Assembly: GCF_000316575.1 (NCBI RefSeq)
Contig: NC_019682.1
Location: 5,268,001 to 5,332,000, forward strand
DNA: 64,000 nucleotides
DNA from: Calothrix sp. PCC 7507
GTDB taxonomy: Bacteria > Cyanobacteriota > Cyanobacteriia > Cyanobacteriales > Nostocaceae
Reading direction: 5' to 3'
This document shows, in pieces, positions 50,181 to 59,356 of the stretch. A model generated the notes under the pieces. That model was given only the letters and a program-made list of their open reading frames with translations. It ran no database searches and was not told where the DNA came from. Within the stretch, counting starts at the first letter, position 1; every line of letters starts with the position of its first letter. The position numbers and the translations under genes were made by a program.

Positions 50181-53100
50181 ATGCATTTGCACTATTTACA
50201 CCCCCAACATCTTGAGGAATTAGTCAAGAGCAGTGGCATAGATTTACACATGGTGAGACTGAATTTTCTGTCTCTCCAAGGCATAAATGCTTATGAATAT
50301 CTGCTGATTTCTGAACTACTTCCCCGGAACAACACCGGAATGGTCAAAGGTGGGTGGTTACAGCGTTACGCCCATATCACTGAAGGCGGTTGGTGGTGTT
50401 CTGGACTAGACCCCTTGAATAATTGGCAAATCATGGAATGGGGATGTTTTAAGCCAAACCAACCCCGACAAAATAACAACGGCAAGTCCATCAAATACGA
50501 ACATCCCCCCAGCACACCAACGCGGGTGTTTTGTCTGCGAGTCCCGCTGCATATTTGGCAGCAAGTCGCCCAGCGTTACCATCTCGCCATGCCCAACAAT
50601 ATCAGCATTGCCCCCAATGGCGAAGCTGTAGGCTTTTGGCAATGGGTGATAGAACAGAACATTCCCGTCGTAATTTGTGAGGGCGTAAAAAAAGCCGCAG
50701 CGCTATTAACACAAGGATATGCAGCCGTTGGGATTCCCGGAATTACCAGTGGCTATCGAGTCATCAAAGATGAATTTGGTAAAGTCACCCGTCGTCAGCT
50801 AATTCCCGACTTGGCGATGTTCGCTATGCAAAAGCGCAATTTTTATATTTGCTTTGATTTTGAAACTAAACCCAAAACAATAGCCGCAGTTAATAATGCC
50901 ATTTCCCAACTTGGCTTTTTGTTTCAAGAAAAAAATTGTGCTGTCAAAGTCATTGAACTTCCAGGATTAGAAAAAGGCGTTGATGAGTTTATTATTGCCC
51001 AAGGTGCAAATAATTTCGATAAAGTTTATCGGCAAAGTGTTGATTTAGAAATTTACCTTGCCCAAACCAAACCACATACAGAATTAACTATTCCTGCTGC
51101 CCTCACCGTCAACTGTCCATATTTAGGAGAAATCCCATTTCCCACCTCCGGCTTAGTTGGAGTCAAATCAGCAAAAGGCACAGGTAAAACTACAGGATTA
51201 AAAGTTGTTGTTAATCAAGCAAAAACCAGAAATCAACCAGTTTTATTAATTACACATAGAATCCAGTTAGGGCGGTTTTTATGCGAAAAAATCGGCATTA
51301 ACTGGGGAATATCTCAACAAGAGAGAGATACTTTTAACCAATTCCCTATTCCCCGTCGGTTGAGCGGAGTCGAAACCCATCCCCCGTCCCCCATTCCCAA
51401 ATCTTTCGGTTTATGCGTTGATTCAATTTGGAAACTCAACCCAGAAGATTGGCAAGGAGCAATAATAATCCTAGATGAAGTAGAGCAGTCTTTATGGCAT
51501 CTGCTCAATAGCAATACTTGTAAACAAAAGCGCATCAAAATCTTAAAAATATTTCAACAATTAATCACCACAGTATTAACAACTGGAGGATTAGTCATTG
51601 CCCAGGATGCAGATTTATCAGATGTTTCCCTAGAATATTTACAGGGTTTATCCGGCATTAAACTAACGCCTTGGGTGGTTTTAAATCAGTGGCAACCACA
51701 GCGAGGCTGGGATGTAACTTTTTATGATTCTCCTAATCCCACGCCGCTAATTCACCAACTAGAATTAGATTTAATTGCCGGACGCAAATGTTACGTCACA
51801 ACTGATAGCCGCACTGGGCGTTACAGTTGTGAAACTATTGAACGTTACCTCAAAGAACGTTTAGCAAAATTGCGGCGACAATTTCCTCATACCCTAGTGA
51901 TTAGCAGCCATACTACAAATACACCAGGACACGCCGCAGTGGATTTTGTTGCAGCTATTAATCAAAAAATTATTGAATATGACACAGTTTTTGTCACTCC
52001 TAGTATTGGAACAGGAATTAGTATAGATGTTCAACACTTCGACCGAGTTTATGGCATTTTTCAAGGAGTAATTCCAGATTCAGAAGCACGACAGGCACTA
52101 GCCAGAGTTAGAGATGATGTGCCGCGTGTCGTCTGGTGTGCCAAGCGGGGTATTGGCTTAATAGGCAGTGGTAGTACAAATTATCGTTTGCTATCGCATT
52201 GGTATCAAGAAAACCAAAAAGATAACTTAGCTTTACTCAGTCCTTTACATAAAATAGATGTAGATTTGCCGTTAGTTTATGACCCAATTCACTTGCGAAC
52301 TTGGGCAAAGTTATCCGCCAGAGTCAATGCTTCCATTCGCTTCTACCGTCAATCTTTACAAGATGGCTTAATTGCTGATGGTCATCAAATTTGGACACGA
52401 AGTAATGCTGTTCACAATAACATTATTCGCGACTTAAGACTGGCATTTTTTGCCGCAGATCCCCAGGATTTAGCAACCCGTAAAAGGTTAATTTTGGAAA
52501 TTGTCCAAGTTAAAAAAGATTGGGAACAAAGCCGCCAAAAAGCCAAAGAAATTAAACGTAAAATGCGAGATATTAAGCTGCAAAATCAATTAGCAGCAGC
52601 CACTGCTGTAGCTAAAGCTAGAGATATTGAATATATAGAATATGATCAGCTATTAACCAAGCATTCTCTGACTGATGAAGAGCGTAACCAAATCCATAAA
52701 TATGTCCTCAGACAAAGGTATGGTATTACGGTTACTCCTCTACTAAAATTGCAAGACGAAAAAGGATATTATGGACAATTATTAACTCACTATTATCTCA
52801 CCCATGAAAGCGAGTATTTTCATGTCCGAGATCAGCAAGAATGGCATCAACAATTATCTTGGGGTGATGGTCAAGTTTTCCTTCCAGATTTAAAAACTTA
52901 TACTCTGAAAGTTGAGGCAATGCGAGCATTAGGAATGCTACAGTTTCTGGAACAGGATCGAAAATTTACTGTAAATGATGCAGATTTAATTCTTTTAAGA
53001 AATCTAGCTTCGCACAATAGTAAACATATTAAAAGAGTACTCGGTATTAATTTTGTGATAGAAAACGAGCGTGTTTCAATAATTACAATTCTCAGCCGAC

Positions 53101-53315
53101 TGTTAAATTTGTTAGGCTTGAAGCTAAAGCGGGTGAATGATGTTTACCAAATCGATCCTGAAACGCTTTATGATAGTAGAGAAATAATATTTAAAACTTG
53201 GCAGCAACGAGATGAGTTGATGTTAGCTCACCTCAAGAATGTTAGCGGTGAAATTAGAAATATTTCTCTTGTTGATTATTCATCACAAAGGAATTCATTC
53301 GCTCTACAAACTTAG
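50181..53315 (+). CDS. Plasmid-type replication protein, CyRepA1 family (DUF3854 primase-like plus helicase)
   Basis: A 1,044-residue protein. The N-terminal ~300 residues carry a DUF3854/TOPRIM-like domain (VVICEGVKKAAALLTQGYAA, then GIPGITSGY and YICFDFETKPKT). The central part has a helicase-type ATPase with Walker A KSAKGTGKTTGLK (near 333) and Walker B IILDEVEQ (near 430), LITHRIQ, and later TPSIGTGISID and ARQALARVRD. This matches CyRepA1-type initiators of cyanobacterial plasmids. The surrounding genes are chromosomal in character. Residues about 386-402 are encoded by repeat DNA inserted in frame (see findings). Confidence 0.82.
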   Translation: MHLHYLHPQHLEELVKSSGIDLHMVRLNFLSLQGINAYEYLLISELLPRNNTGMVKGGWLQRYAHITEGGWWCSGLDPLNNWQIMEWGCFKPNQPRQNNNGKSIKYEHPPSTPTRVFCLRVPLHIWQQVAQRYHLAMPNNISIAPNGEAVGFWQWVIEQNIPVVICEGVKKAAALLTQGYAAVGIPGITSGYRVIKDEFGKVTRRQLIPDLAMFAMQKRNFYICFDFETKPKTIAAVNNAISQLGFLFQEKNCAVKVIELPGLEKGVDEFIIAQGANNFDKVYRQSVDLEIYLAQTKPHTELTIPAALTVNCPYLGEIPFPTSGLVGVKSAKGTGKTTGLKVVVNQAKTRNQPVLLITHRIQLGRFLCEKIGINWGISQQERDTFNQFPIPRRLSGVETHPPSPIPKSFGLCVDSIWKLNPEDWQGAIIILDEVEQSLWHLLNSNTCKQKRIKILKIFQQLITTVLTTGGLVIAQDADLSDVSLEYLQGLSGIKLTPWVVLNQWQPQRGWDVTFYDSPNPTPLIHQLELDLIAGRKCYVTTDSRTGRYSCETIERYLKERLAKLRRQFPHTLVISSHTTNTPGHAAVDFVAAINQKIIEYDTVFVTPSIGTGISIDVQHFDRVYGIFQGVIPDSEARQALARVRDDVPRVVWCAKRGIGLIGSGSTNYRLLSHWYQENQKDNLALLSPLHKIDVDLPLVYDPIHLRTWAKLSARVNASIRFYRQSLQDGLIADGHQIWTRSNAVHNNIIRDLRLAFFAADPQDLATRKRLILEIVQVKKDWEQSRQKAKEIKRKMRDIKLQNQLAAATAVAKARDIEYIEYDQLLTKHSLTDEERNQIHKYVLRQRYGITVTPLLKLQDEKGYYGQLLTHYYLTHESEYFHVRDQQEWHQQLSWGDGQVFLPDLKTYTLKVEAMRALGMLQFLEQDRKFTVNDADLILLRNLASHNSKHIKRVLGINFVIENERVSIITILSRLLNLLGLKLKRVNDVYQIDPETLYDSREIIFKTWQQRDELMLAHLKNVSGEIRNISLVDYSSQRNSFALQT

Positions 53316-53705
53316 TACATTTTTGCAAAAAGAATACGACAGATACATCTGTAGGCATGGGGAAACCCCGCCCTTCAAGATAATCCATGTGTCGCAAACA
53401 TTATTTGAATTGGTATTAGAAGTCCGATTTAAATCGAATAAGGCTCTAGAATCAAGGTTTACCATTATAGTGGTTCTCGATCGAATTCAATACTTCGGCT
53501 CCTTACCCTGCGGGAACGATTCCGCTACCTCGGCTCCGCTCGGCACAAGTCAAGGCAAGCCGCTCAGTAACCATACAAGGGATGGGGAAACCCTGCCCTC
53601 GACTGTATGTCACTGAGAACCGCTATAAAAACGTTGTTGGGGAATGGGGATCATTGCCAATGCTCCCTGCCCCATTCCCATCCCTCAAAAAAAGGTAAAG
53701 TAACT
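53316..53705. other. Repeat-rich intergenic DNA
   Basis: Contains GGCATGGGGAAACCCCGCCC and GATGGGGAAACCCTGCCC, a dispersed GGGGAAACCCC motif seen again at 54984-55010 and 60960-60975. It also holds GGCTCCGCTCGGCACAAGTC and CCCATTCCCATCCCT repeats. A long in-frame extension of the downstream gene runs through it but has no coding character. Confidence 0.6.
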
Positions 53706-54929
53706 ATGTTAAGGCGCTTAAGTATAATTCTGACTGCTGCTATACTCTGGCAGTTTAACAGTTCGCTGACGTTGGCACAGAGTCAAAAGCCCAGCCAAGC
53801 AGATAAATATCCTCCTACCCCACTAGAAATAGTTGTACCTGATCCGCTGCTACCACCTTTAATCAATAAACAACAGTTATCTCCTGATGAATTACAAACA
53901 TTGGAGGTAGAACTGGATAAGTTGAGTGAAACTGCTGAGGCTAAACTGCAAGCTGGAGATAAATTAGCTGCGTTTGATATTTGGAATCGGGAACTAAGGT
54001 TACGGCGCTTTTTAGGTTCATTAGCTGAGGTGCAGGCACTGTCACGGGTAGGTGCGATCGCCTCTAATGAAAACGATCGCCAGGAGATATTTTATATTAC
54101 ACAGCGATTGCAAGCGATTCAGAAACAGGTAGTATCCTCAAAAAATGCTGATTTAGAAGTATTGCGATCGCTTGGTGAAGCTTATCAAAAAGTGCGATCG
54201 CCTCAACTGGCTCTAGACGCTTATAATCAAGTTCTGGCAATAGTCCGACAGCAACAAGATGCAGACGCAGAAGTATCAACCCTCAAGAAAATTGGGGAAT
54301 TACATCTGAGTTGGTTCGATTACCCCAAAGCTGCTGCTAGTTACCAAGAATTATTGGGTTTAGCTGCTGCCAAAAGCGATCGCCTTTTGCAGGTATCATA
54401 CCTGCAACAACTAGCTTATATTTATGAAGAAGGCAAAGATTACCAGCAATCTATCAATATCCAGGGTAAGCTAGCAGAGATTTATTTAAGTGAAAATGAT
54501 CAGACCCAATTACCCAAATTAAAGTTAGCGATCGCCTCCAATTACGAATCACTAGCCAAAGAAAATCCTACTTTACTACAAGAAGCTTTCAAATACTATC
54601 AAGAGGCTTACAGCACTGCTTGGCAATTAGAGCAATACGTTAATGCTAGTGAAGCCTTACAGAAGTTAATTACATTGTACCGTTCTCAAGGACAAATCGA
54701 TGAAGCCTTGCAAACTGGACAAATCCTTGTAGAGACAGAGACACGGGCAGTTAACTTTTACGGAATCATGCAAGCCTACGACCAAATTGGGCAAATTTAT
54801 CTAGGACGCAAACAATATCCCGAAGCACTAACAGCCTTTCAAAAAGGATTAGAGTTAGCACAACAAATCAAGCATGAAGAAGCATACTTTAATCAGCAGA
54901 TTGAAAAAGTATCAAAAGCCAATCTGTAA
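53706..54929 (+). CDS. Exported TPR-repeat protein
   Basis: A 407-residue protein with a signal peptide (MLRRLSIILTAAILWQF, cleavage near LTLAQS) and then about six TPR-like helical pairs (VQALSRVGAIASNENDRQEI; VLRSLGEAYQKVRSPQLALD; ISQ-type SYLQQLAYIYEEGKDYQQSI). It probably acts in the periplasm as a scaffold. I rejected the upstream ATG at 53607, because those 33 residues come from repeat DNA; AAGG precedes the chosen ATG. No partner gene is adjacent. Confidence 0.85.
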   Translation: MLRRLSIILTAAILWQFNSSLTLAQSQKPSQADKYPPTPLEIVVPDPLLPPLINKQQLSPDELQTLEVELDKLSETAEAKLQAGDKLAAFDIWNRELRLRRFLGSLAEVQALSRVGAIASNENDRQEIFYITQRLQAIQKQVVSSKNADLEVLRSLGEAYQKVRSPQLALDAYNQVLAIVRQQQDADAEVSTLKKIGELHLSWFDYPKAAASYQELLGLAAAKSDRLLQVSYLQQLAYIYEEGKDYQQSINIQGKLAEIYLSENDQTQLPKLKLAIASNYESLAKENPTLLQEAFKYYQEAYSTAWQLEQYVNASEALQKLITLYRSQGQIDEALQTGQILVETETRAVNFYGIMQAYDQIGQIYLGRKQYPEALTAFQKGLELAQQIKHEEAYFNQQIEKVSKANL

Positions 54930-55068
54930 TTCGATGCAGTTCAGATACATAGCAGTTTTAAATCGCAGAGCCAGTAGGGGCGGGGTTTCCCCGCCCTTGA
55001 TTGTAGAGTTTCCCCGCCTCTCTTAATATTGCATCCAACCGAAAAACGCTATATTGGCGTGACGAGAC

Positions 55069-55180
55069 TAAGTAAGTTGGCGAGAATAAACCAAACTATA
55101 TTACGAAACATAAACAGGCTTAAAAACCTTAGCAATGACAAACTCCACCAGTTAGCTTTATTTGCGTCGCCCTACTTATT
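55069..55180. mobile_element. MITE-like element, TAAGTAAGT family (copy 3)
   Basis: TAAGTAAGTTGGCGAGAATA and TATTTGCGTCGCCCTACTTA are imperfect inverted ends of a 112-bp element. The interior AAACCAAACTATATTACGAA is like that of the other copies. Confidence 0.75.
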
Positions 55181-55185
55181 TTAAG

Positions 55186-55227
55186 TGAAACCCAACACAA
55201 TGTTAGGTTAAAGCTGGGTTTCACTAC
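55186..55227. repeat. Inverted repeat downstream of ycf66
   Basis: AGTGAAACCCA (55186-55196) and TGGGTTTCACT (55217-55227) form a perfect 11-bp stem 12 bp after the Ycf66 stop. It may end that transcript, but no T-run follows on the minus strand. The motif recalls a common Nostoc repeat. Confidence 0.65.
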
Positions 55228-55238
55228 CTTCAACTAGC

Positions 55239-55961
55239 CTAATTATTCGGCGGTATCTGTTCCGGTGGTGCTTCCGCTGGGGGAGCAAGTACCGCATCCG
55301 GTGCAATTTCCTCAACAGGAATCGGTGTTTTATCCTGAACCGCAGCATCTGCTTGCGCTGCTTCCACTAATTCAGCCGGTGGGGGATTTGGTGGAATTGC
55401 GGCTAGTGGACTCTCGATTGTTGATGCGGTGTTGGTAGTAACAGCTGGTTCTTCTGTTACGGGAGTAGTGTTATCGATAATCTCAACAGCAGGCTCCTCC
55501 GTCAGCACGGAGGTAATATCTTCAGGTTTAAGGGTTGTTGGTGTCTTTTTACCCCCAGCCTGTTGCACCTTGTCTTTCACGCCACTGAAGGTGCTACTAA
55601 CACTTTGTTGCAACTGGGCCAGCCGTTGCTGGAGAGACAACTTATTTACCTGCTGCTGAATCGAAGTCTTCACTAACTCGGGACTAGGTACTTGGGTTTG
55701 TTGTGTCTGTGGGGTTACTTGTCGGCGTAATGAAAGAGTTTGCCAACCAAACCACCACAAAAGAGCGACACTAGCTATATGACCCAGCAAAAGACCTCCA
55801 GTAATGCGTGGTGCAAATACCCATAAGACTAAAGCATAAAATAACCCTATACCACTCCAGATAAAGTCATTCTTACGATGGATTTCTGGGAAAAAGAAAG
55901 CTGCTAAGTAAATGGCTAAACTACCAATACCCACTGCCAAAGCTAGGATATATGCCAACAT
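55239..55961 (-). CDS. Ycf66 family protein
   Basis: A 240-residue member of the Ycf66 family, found in cyanobacteria and some plastids, with unknown function. The N-terminal ~75 residues have the conserved membrane region (LAYILALAVGIGSLAIYLAA, then NDFIWSGIGLFYALVLW and LLLGHIASVALLWWFG). A Gln-rich coiled segment follows (SIQQQVNKLSLQQRLAQLQQ), then an extended Pro/Ala/Glu-rich tail (from about 150). The tail is probably disordered and variable. It is a single gene. Confidence 0.92.
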   Translation of the reverse strand: MLAYILALAVGIGSLAIYLAAFFFPEIHRKNDFIWSGIGLFYALVLWVFAPRITGGLLLGHIASVALLWWFGWQTLSLRRQVTPQTQQTQVPSPELVKTSIQQQVNKLSLQQRLAQLQQSVSSTFSGVKDKVQQAGGKKTPTTLKPEDITSVLTEEPAVEIIDNTTPVTEEPAVTTNTASTIESPLAAIPPNPPPAELVEAAQADAAVQDKTPIPVEEIAPDAVLAPPAEAPPEQIPPNN

Positions 55962-56318
55962 TTTTTGGTTACTCCTTTAACGAGGGGTTGGGGATTGGGG
56001 ACATAACGACCGGCTCAGTGCATCGCTGGGGATTGAGGAATTGGGGATTTAGTCTTTCAGAAGAAAAACTAATTTGGTGAACTAAATTCCTTCCTAGTCC
56101 CCAGTCCCCACCCCCTAGTCCCCAATCCTTCAACTATACAATTTTGCAAACTTTGCCAGACAATTGTTGATTTAGATACAAATTAAAACTAATTATCTGT
56201 GTTAGTTGTGGATTTCTGTCTTTTAGATCAACTCTTAATGTCTTCTTTAGGAGAGAACCTAAAATCTCGGATTACCCTAAAGGTAAAAGAATCTGCAAGA
56301 GTTAGCCAAACATAGTTT
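55962..56318. other. Intergenic between ycf66 and gnd
   Basis: Holds GGGGATTGGGGA-type and TAGTCCCCAGTCCCCACCCC heptamer-like repeats (about 55985-56130), then 190 bp of AT-rich DNA before the gnd start. The second half presumably carries the gnd promoter. I see no clear -10/-35 set. Confidence 0.5.
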
Positions 56319-57749
56319 ATGACCCTACAAAGCTTTGGTGTGATTGGTTTAGCCGTTATGGGCGAGAATATCGCTCTAAACGTCGAGCGTAATGGCTTCC
56401 CAATTGCAGTTTACAATCGCTCCCGTGAAAAAACTGATGCCTTCGTAGCACAGCGTGCTGGAGGACGGAACGTTGTAGCCTCCTTTACCCTAGAAGACTT
56501 TGTCGCTTCATTGGAACGTCCCCGCAAAATCCTTGTCATGGTGCAAGCTGGTAAACCAGTTGATGCGGTGATTCAGCAGCTAAAACCTTTGTTAGATGAA
56601 GGTGATATCATCATTGATGGTGGCAACTCTTGGTTTGAAGATACAGAACGGCGGACTCAAGAGTTAGAACCCCTGGGATTCCGGTTTCTCGGTATGGGTG
56701 TCAGTGGCGGTGAAGAAGGGGCGCTAAATGGCCCATCACTTATGCCAGGTGGTACACAAAGTTCTTACGAGTATCTCTCACCAATTTTTAACAAAATTGC
56801 TGCTCAAGTAGATGACGGCCCTTGCGTAACATATATTGGCCCTGGTGGTTCTGGTCACTATGTCAAAATGGTACACAACGGTATTGAGTATGGCGATATG
56901 CAGCTAATTGCTGAAGCCTACGACTTACTGAAAAATGCCGCTGGACTCGATCATAATCAGCTACATGAGGTGTTTACAGAATGGAACACCACAGACGAAC
57001 TAAATTCGTTTTTGATTGAGATTACATCCAATATCTTCCCTTACATTGACCCTGATACCAAGCTACCCTTGGTTGATTTGATTGTTGATGCAGCCGGTCA
57101 AAAGGGAACTGGACGTTGGACTGTACAAACTGCTTTGGAATTAGGTGTTTCTATTCCCACTATCACAGCAGCAGTGAATGCACGGATTATCTCTTCCATT
57201 AGAGATGAACGGATAGCGGCATCTAAGCAGCTCACAGGCCCCAGTGGCAAGTATGATGGCTCTACCAAAGAGTTTATCAACAAAGTCCGGGATGCTCTCT
57301 ACTGCTCCAAGATTTGTTCTTACGCTCAAGGAATGGCGCTGCTATCTACTGCTTCCAAGACCTATAATTGGAATCTGACTTTGGGCGAATTGGCGCGGAT
57401 TTGGAAAGGTGGTTGTATTATTCGCGCTGGCTTTTTGAATAAGATTAAGAAGGCTTTTGACGAAAATCCAGCATTGCCTAACTTGCTATTAGCCCCCGAA
57501 TTTAAGCAGACAATCCTTGATAGACAAACAGCTTGGCGGGAAGTGATTATCACAGCCGCAAAACTGGGAATTCCAGTACCAGCATTTAGTGCATCTTTGG
57601 ACTATTTTGACAGCTATCGCACCGCTCGCTTGCCTCAAAACCTGACTCAAGCACAACGCGACTACTTCGGCGCACATACCTACCTGCGTACCGATAAGCC
57701 TGGAAGTTTCCACACCGAATGGGTTCCTATTACTGAATCTAAGAAGTAG
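56319..57749 (+). CDS. gnd: 6-phosphogluconate dehydrogenase (decarboxylating)
   Basis: Oxidises 6-phosphogluconate to ribulose 5-phosphate with NADP in the oxidative pentose phosphate pathway, an NADPH source at night and in heterocysts. The 476-residue protein has the dinucleotide fold GVIGLAVMGENIALN (residues 7-21), GGNSWFEDTERR, the substrate-site GGSGHYVKMVHNGIEYGDMQ (Lys near 182) and an intact C-terminus (HTEWVPITESKK). It is a single gene followed by heptamer repeats and a terminator. Confidence 0.97.
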   Translation: MTLQSFGVIGLAVMGENIALNVERNGFPIAVYNRSREKTDAFVAQRAGGRNVVASFTLEDFVASLERPRKILVMVQAGKPVDAVIQQLKPLLDEGDIIIDGGNSWFEDTERRTQELEPLGFRFLGMGVSGGEEGALNGPSLMPGGTQSSYEYLSPIFNKIAAQVDDGPCVTYIGPGGSGHYVKMVHNGIEYGDMQLIAEAYDLLKNAAGLDHNQLHEVFTEWNTTDELNSFLIEITSNIFPYIDPDTKLPLVDLIVDAAGQKGTGRWTVQTALELGVSIPTITAAVNARIISSIRDERIAASKQLTGPSGKYDGSTKEFINKVRDALYCSKICSYAQGMALLSTASKTYNWNLTLGELARIWKGGCIIRAGFLNKIKKAFDENPALPNLLLAPEFKQTILDRQTAWREVIITAAKLGIPVPAFSASLDYFDSYRTARLPQNLTQAQRDYFGAHTYLRTDKPGSFHTEWVPITESKK

Positions 57750-57800
57750 ACTGAAGTCTGAAGTATGAAGTCTGAAGTTTGAAGTTTGAAGTATGAAATT
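57750..57800. repeat. STRR after gnd (TCTGAAG variants)
   Basis: ACTGAAG, TCTGAAG, TATGAAG, TCTGAAG, TTTGAAG, TTTGAAG and TATGAAA follow directly after the gnd TAG stop. This is the same heptamer family as at 19379-19415 and 63878-63898. Confidence 0.9.
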
Positions 57801-57936
57801 CAAAAAAATTCAAAGTTTTTGATTTTTTGCTTACGAAACACCCCCGTGGATTGTTTTTTCATCCCTCATCCTTTAGGCTTCATCCTTCTTCCGTAAACCT
57901 TCACGCCTCTACATAATTGGCATTTTGTGAAATTTA

Positions 57937-57969
57937 AAAGTGGCTCTGAGTTTCAGGGTCACTTTTTTT
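57937..57969 (+). terminator. Probable gnd terminator
   Basis: AAAGTGGCTCTGA and TCAGGGTCACTTT form an imperfect stem followed by TTTTT on the plus strand. It lies 190 bp after the gnd stop and could also act on the opposite strand. Confidence 0.65.
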
Positions 57970-58016
57970 TGTCATTTGTCATTTGTCATTAATTATTTCT
58001 CCCTCATCTTCCCAGT

Positions 58017-58044
58017 CCCCATTCCCCATTCCCTATTCCCCATG
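58017..58044. repeat. STRR: CCCCATT heptamers across a kinase stop
   Basis: CCCCATT, CCCCATT, CCCTATT and CCCCATG run in register from 58017. They supply the TAG stop (58033-58035) and last residues (HGE) of the kinase gene. Confidence 0.95.
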
Positions 58045-59163
58045 CCCCAAATATTTGGCTTTTAATTCTTCTAGTTCTATATCTATTTGGCTTTTGCTAG
58101 TAGGCTGAGACTTTGGGGTTTGGGAGGGTGGTTGAATATTTTTTTGAGATTTGCCACCGATGAGAAATTGTGTTTTCATTTCTTCTAATTCCAGATCAAT
58201 TTGACTGGTGCTTTTTGTGACAACTACAGGTGTAGAAATCGGCGTTGGCTGAATAACAGGTTTTGCTGATGTGGCGACTACGGTTGAATTGTGATTTAAA
58301 TCTTTGAGGACTTCATCGGCTGTTTGATAACGCCGTATGGGGATACTTTCTAACATTTTGTTAAGGATATGAATCAACTCCTTACTTACTGGAGCTTTTA
58401 CATGTTGCTGCCAAATCCAAGTATCATTATTAATATCATAAGAATCGAAGGGCGATCGCTCAGTTAATAACCGAATACAAGTAGCACCTAAACTATAGAT
58501 ATCACTAGCAAAAATCGCCCGCCCTCTCATTTGTTCTGGTGCAACATATTCAGGACTACCAATACTTGTGCCAGTTTGATTTACAGCAGTGCTAGCTACT
58601 GATTTAGATGCACCAAAATCTACTAGTACCAGTTTGCTATCTTTCACGCGCAAAATAATATTTTCTGGCTTAATATCACGGTGAATTACTTGTCTGGCAT
58701 GACAAAATTGCAGTACTGCTAATAAATCATTGAGCAACTGTCGTATTTGTGTTTCGTTAAATGCTCCCTTTTGTGCTGACTCCTGGGCTAAATTTTGCCC
58801 GTCGATAAATTCTTGTACAAGATACTGTCTGTCATCTTGGGTAAAATATGCCAGCAGTTCCGGTATTTGGGGATGTTTACCCAATTCATCCAACTGCACC
58901 GCTTCTTGGGTAAATAACTCCACAGCTTTTGCCAGGGTGTTCGTGCCTTGGGCTTGGGGATAAAATTGTTTAATCACACAGCGTGGTTTTGAGGGTTTAT
59001 CCTCATCCACAGCTAAAAAGGTTCTGCCAAAACCACCTTGTCCTATCGGTTTGATAGCACGGTAGCGTTCTTTGAGGTGTAATTTGGAACCACAACTTAG
59101 GCAAAACTTGCCATCATGAAGATTTTCAGGTTTTGGACAATGGGGATTAAGGCAGTAACTCAT
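58033..59163 (-). CDS. Zinc-ribbon Ser/Thr protein kinase with duplicated C-terminal motif
   Basis: A 376-residue kinase. The N-terminal zinc ribbon has Cys at 4, 9, 21 and 24, the same spacing as the kinase at 42562. The glycine loop is IGQGGFGRTFL, the catalytic loop HRDIKPENIIL, and VDFGASKSV and GSPEYVAPEQM follow. In the C-terminal region two near-identical 15-residue units occur, SQIDLELEEMKTQFL and SQIDIELEELKAKYL, separated by about 30 residues. No membrane domain is present, so it is soluble. A second-site or partner-binding role for the units is only a guess. Confidence 0.93.
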   Translation of the reverse strand: MSYCLNPHCPKPENLHDGKFCLSCGSKLHLKERYRAIKPIGQGGFGRTFLAVDEDKPSKPRCVIKQFYPQAQGTNTLAKAVELFTQEAVQLDELGKHPQIPELLAYFTQDDRQYLVQEFIDGQNLAQESAQKGAFNETQIRQLLNDLLAVLQFCHARQVIHRDIKPENIILRVKDSKLVLVDFGASKSVASTAVNQTGTSIGSPEYVAPEQMRGRAIFASDIYSLGATCIRLLTERSPFDSYDINNDTWIWQQHVKAPVSKELIHILNKMLESIPIRRYQTADEVLKDLNHNSTVVATSAKPVIQPTPISTPVVVTKSTSQIDLELEEMKTQFLIGGKSQKNIQPPSQTPKSQPTSKSQIDIELEELKAKYLGHGE

Positions 59164-59276
59164 TATTAAGGTGGCGCGTAGAATCGCTCTTATCTGTCTT
59201 TATTGTGCCTTGCACTGGACAAAATAGTAATTATTTAAGTATGAATAGTTAATTTTTATATCCGCCAATTATCTAG

Positions 59277-59341
59277 TATCTGTAGCCTACCAAAACACGG
59301 ATGTGGTGGGCAATGCCCACTCTACTTGTATTTCAAAAATC
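59277..59341. mobile_element. TATAGGACTA-family fragment (copy 3)
   Basis: TATCTGTAGCCTACC, GGTGGGCAATGCCCACTC and TACTTGTATTTCAAAAATC match the middle and right parts of the intact element at 44783, without the outer ends. It runs up to 16 bp before the next gene's start. Confidence 0.7.
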
Positions 59342-59356
59342 TTGCGACAGGTTACA

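Noticed and set aside
53607-53705. Upstream start of the exported TPR protein
   Set aside because: The extra residues are encoded by dispersed repeat DNA, and a signal peptide starts at the internal ATG.
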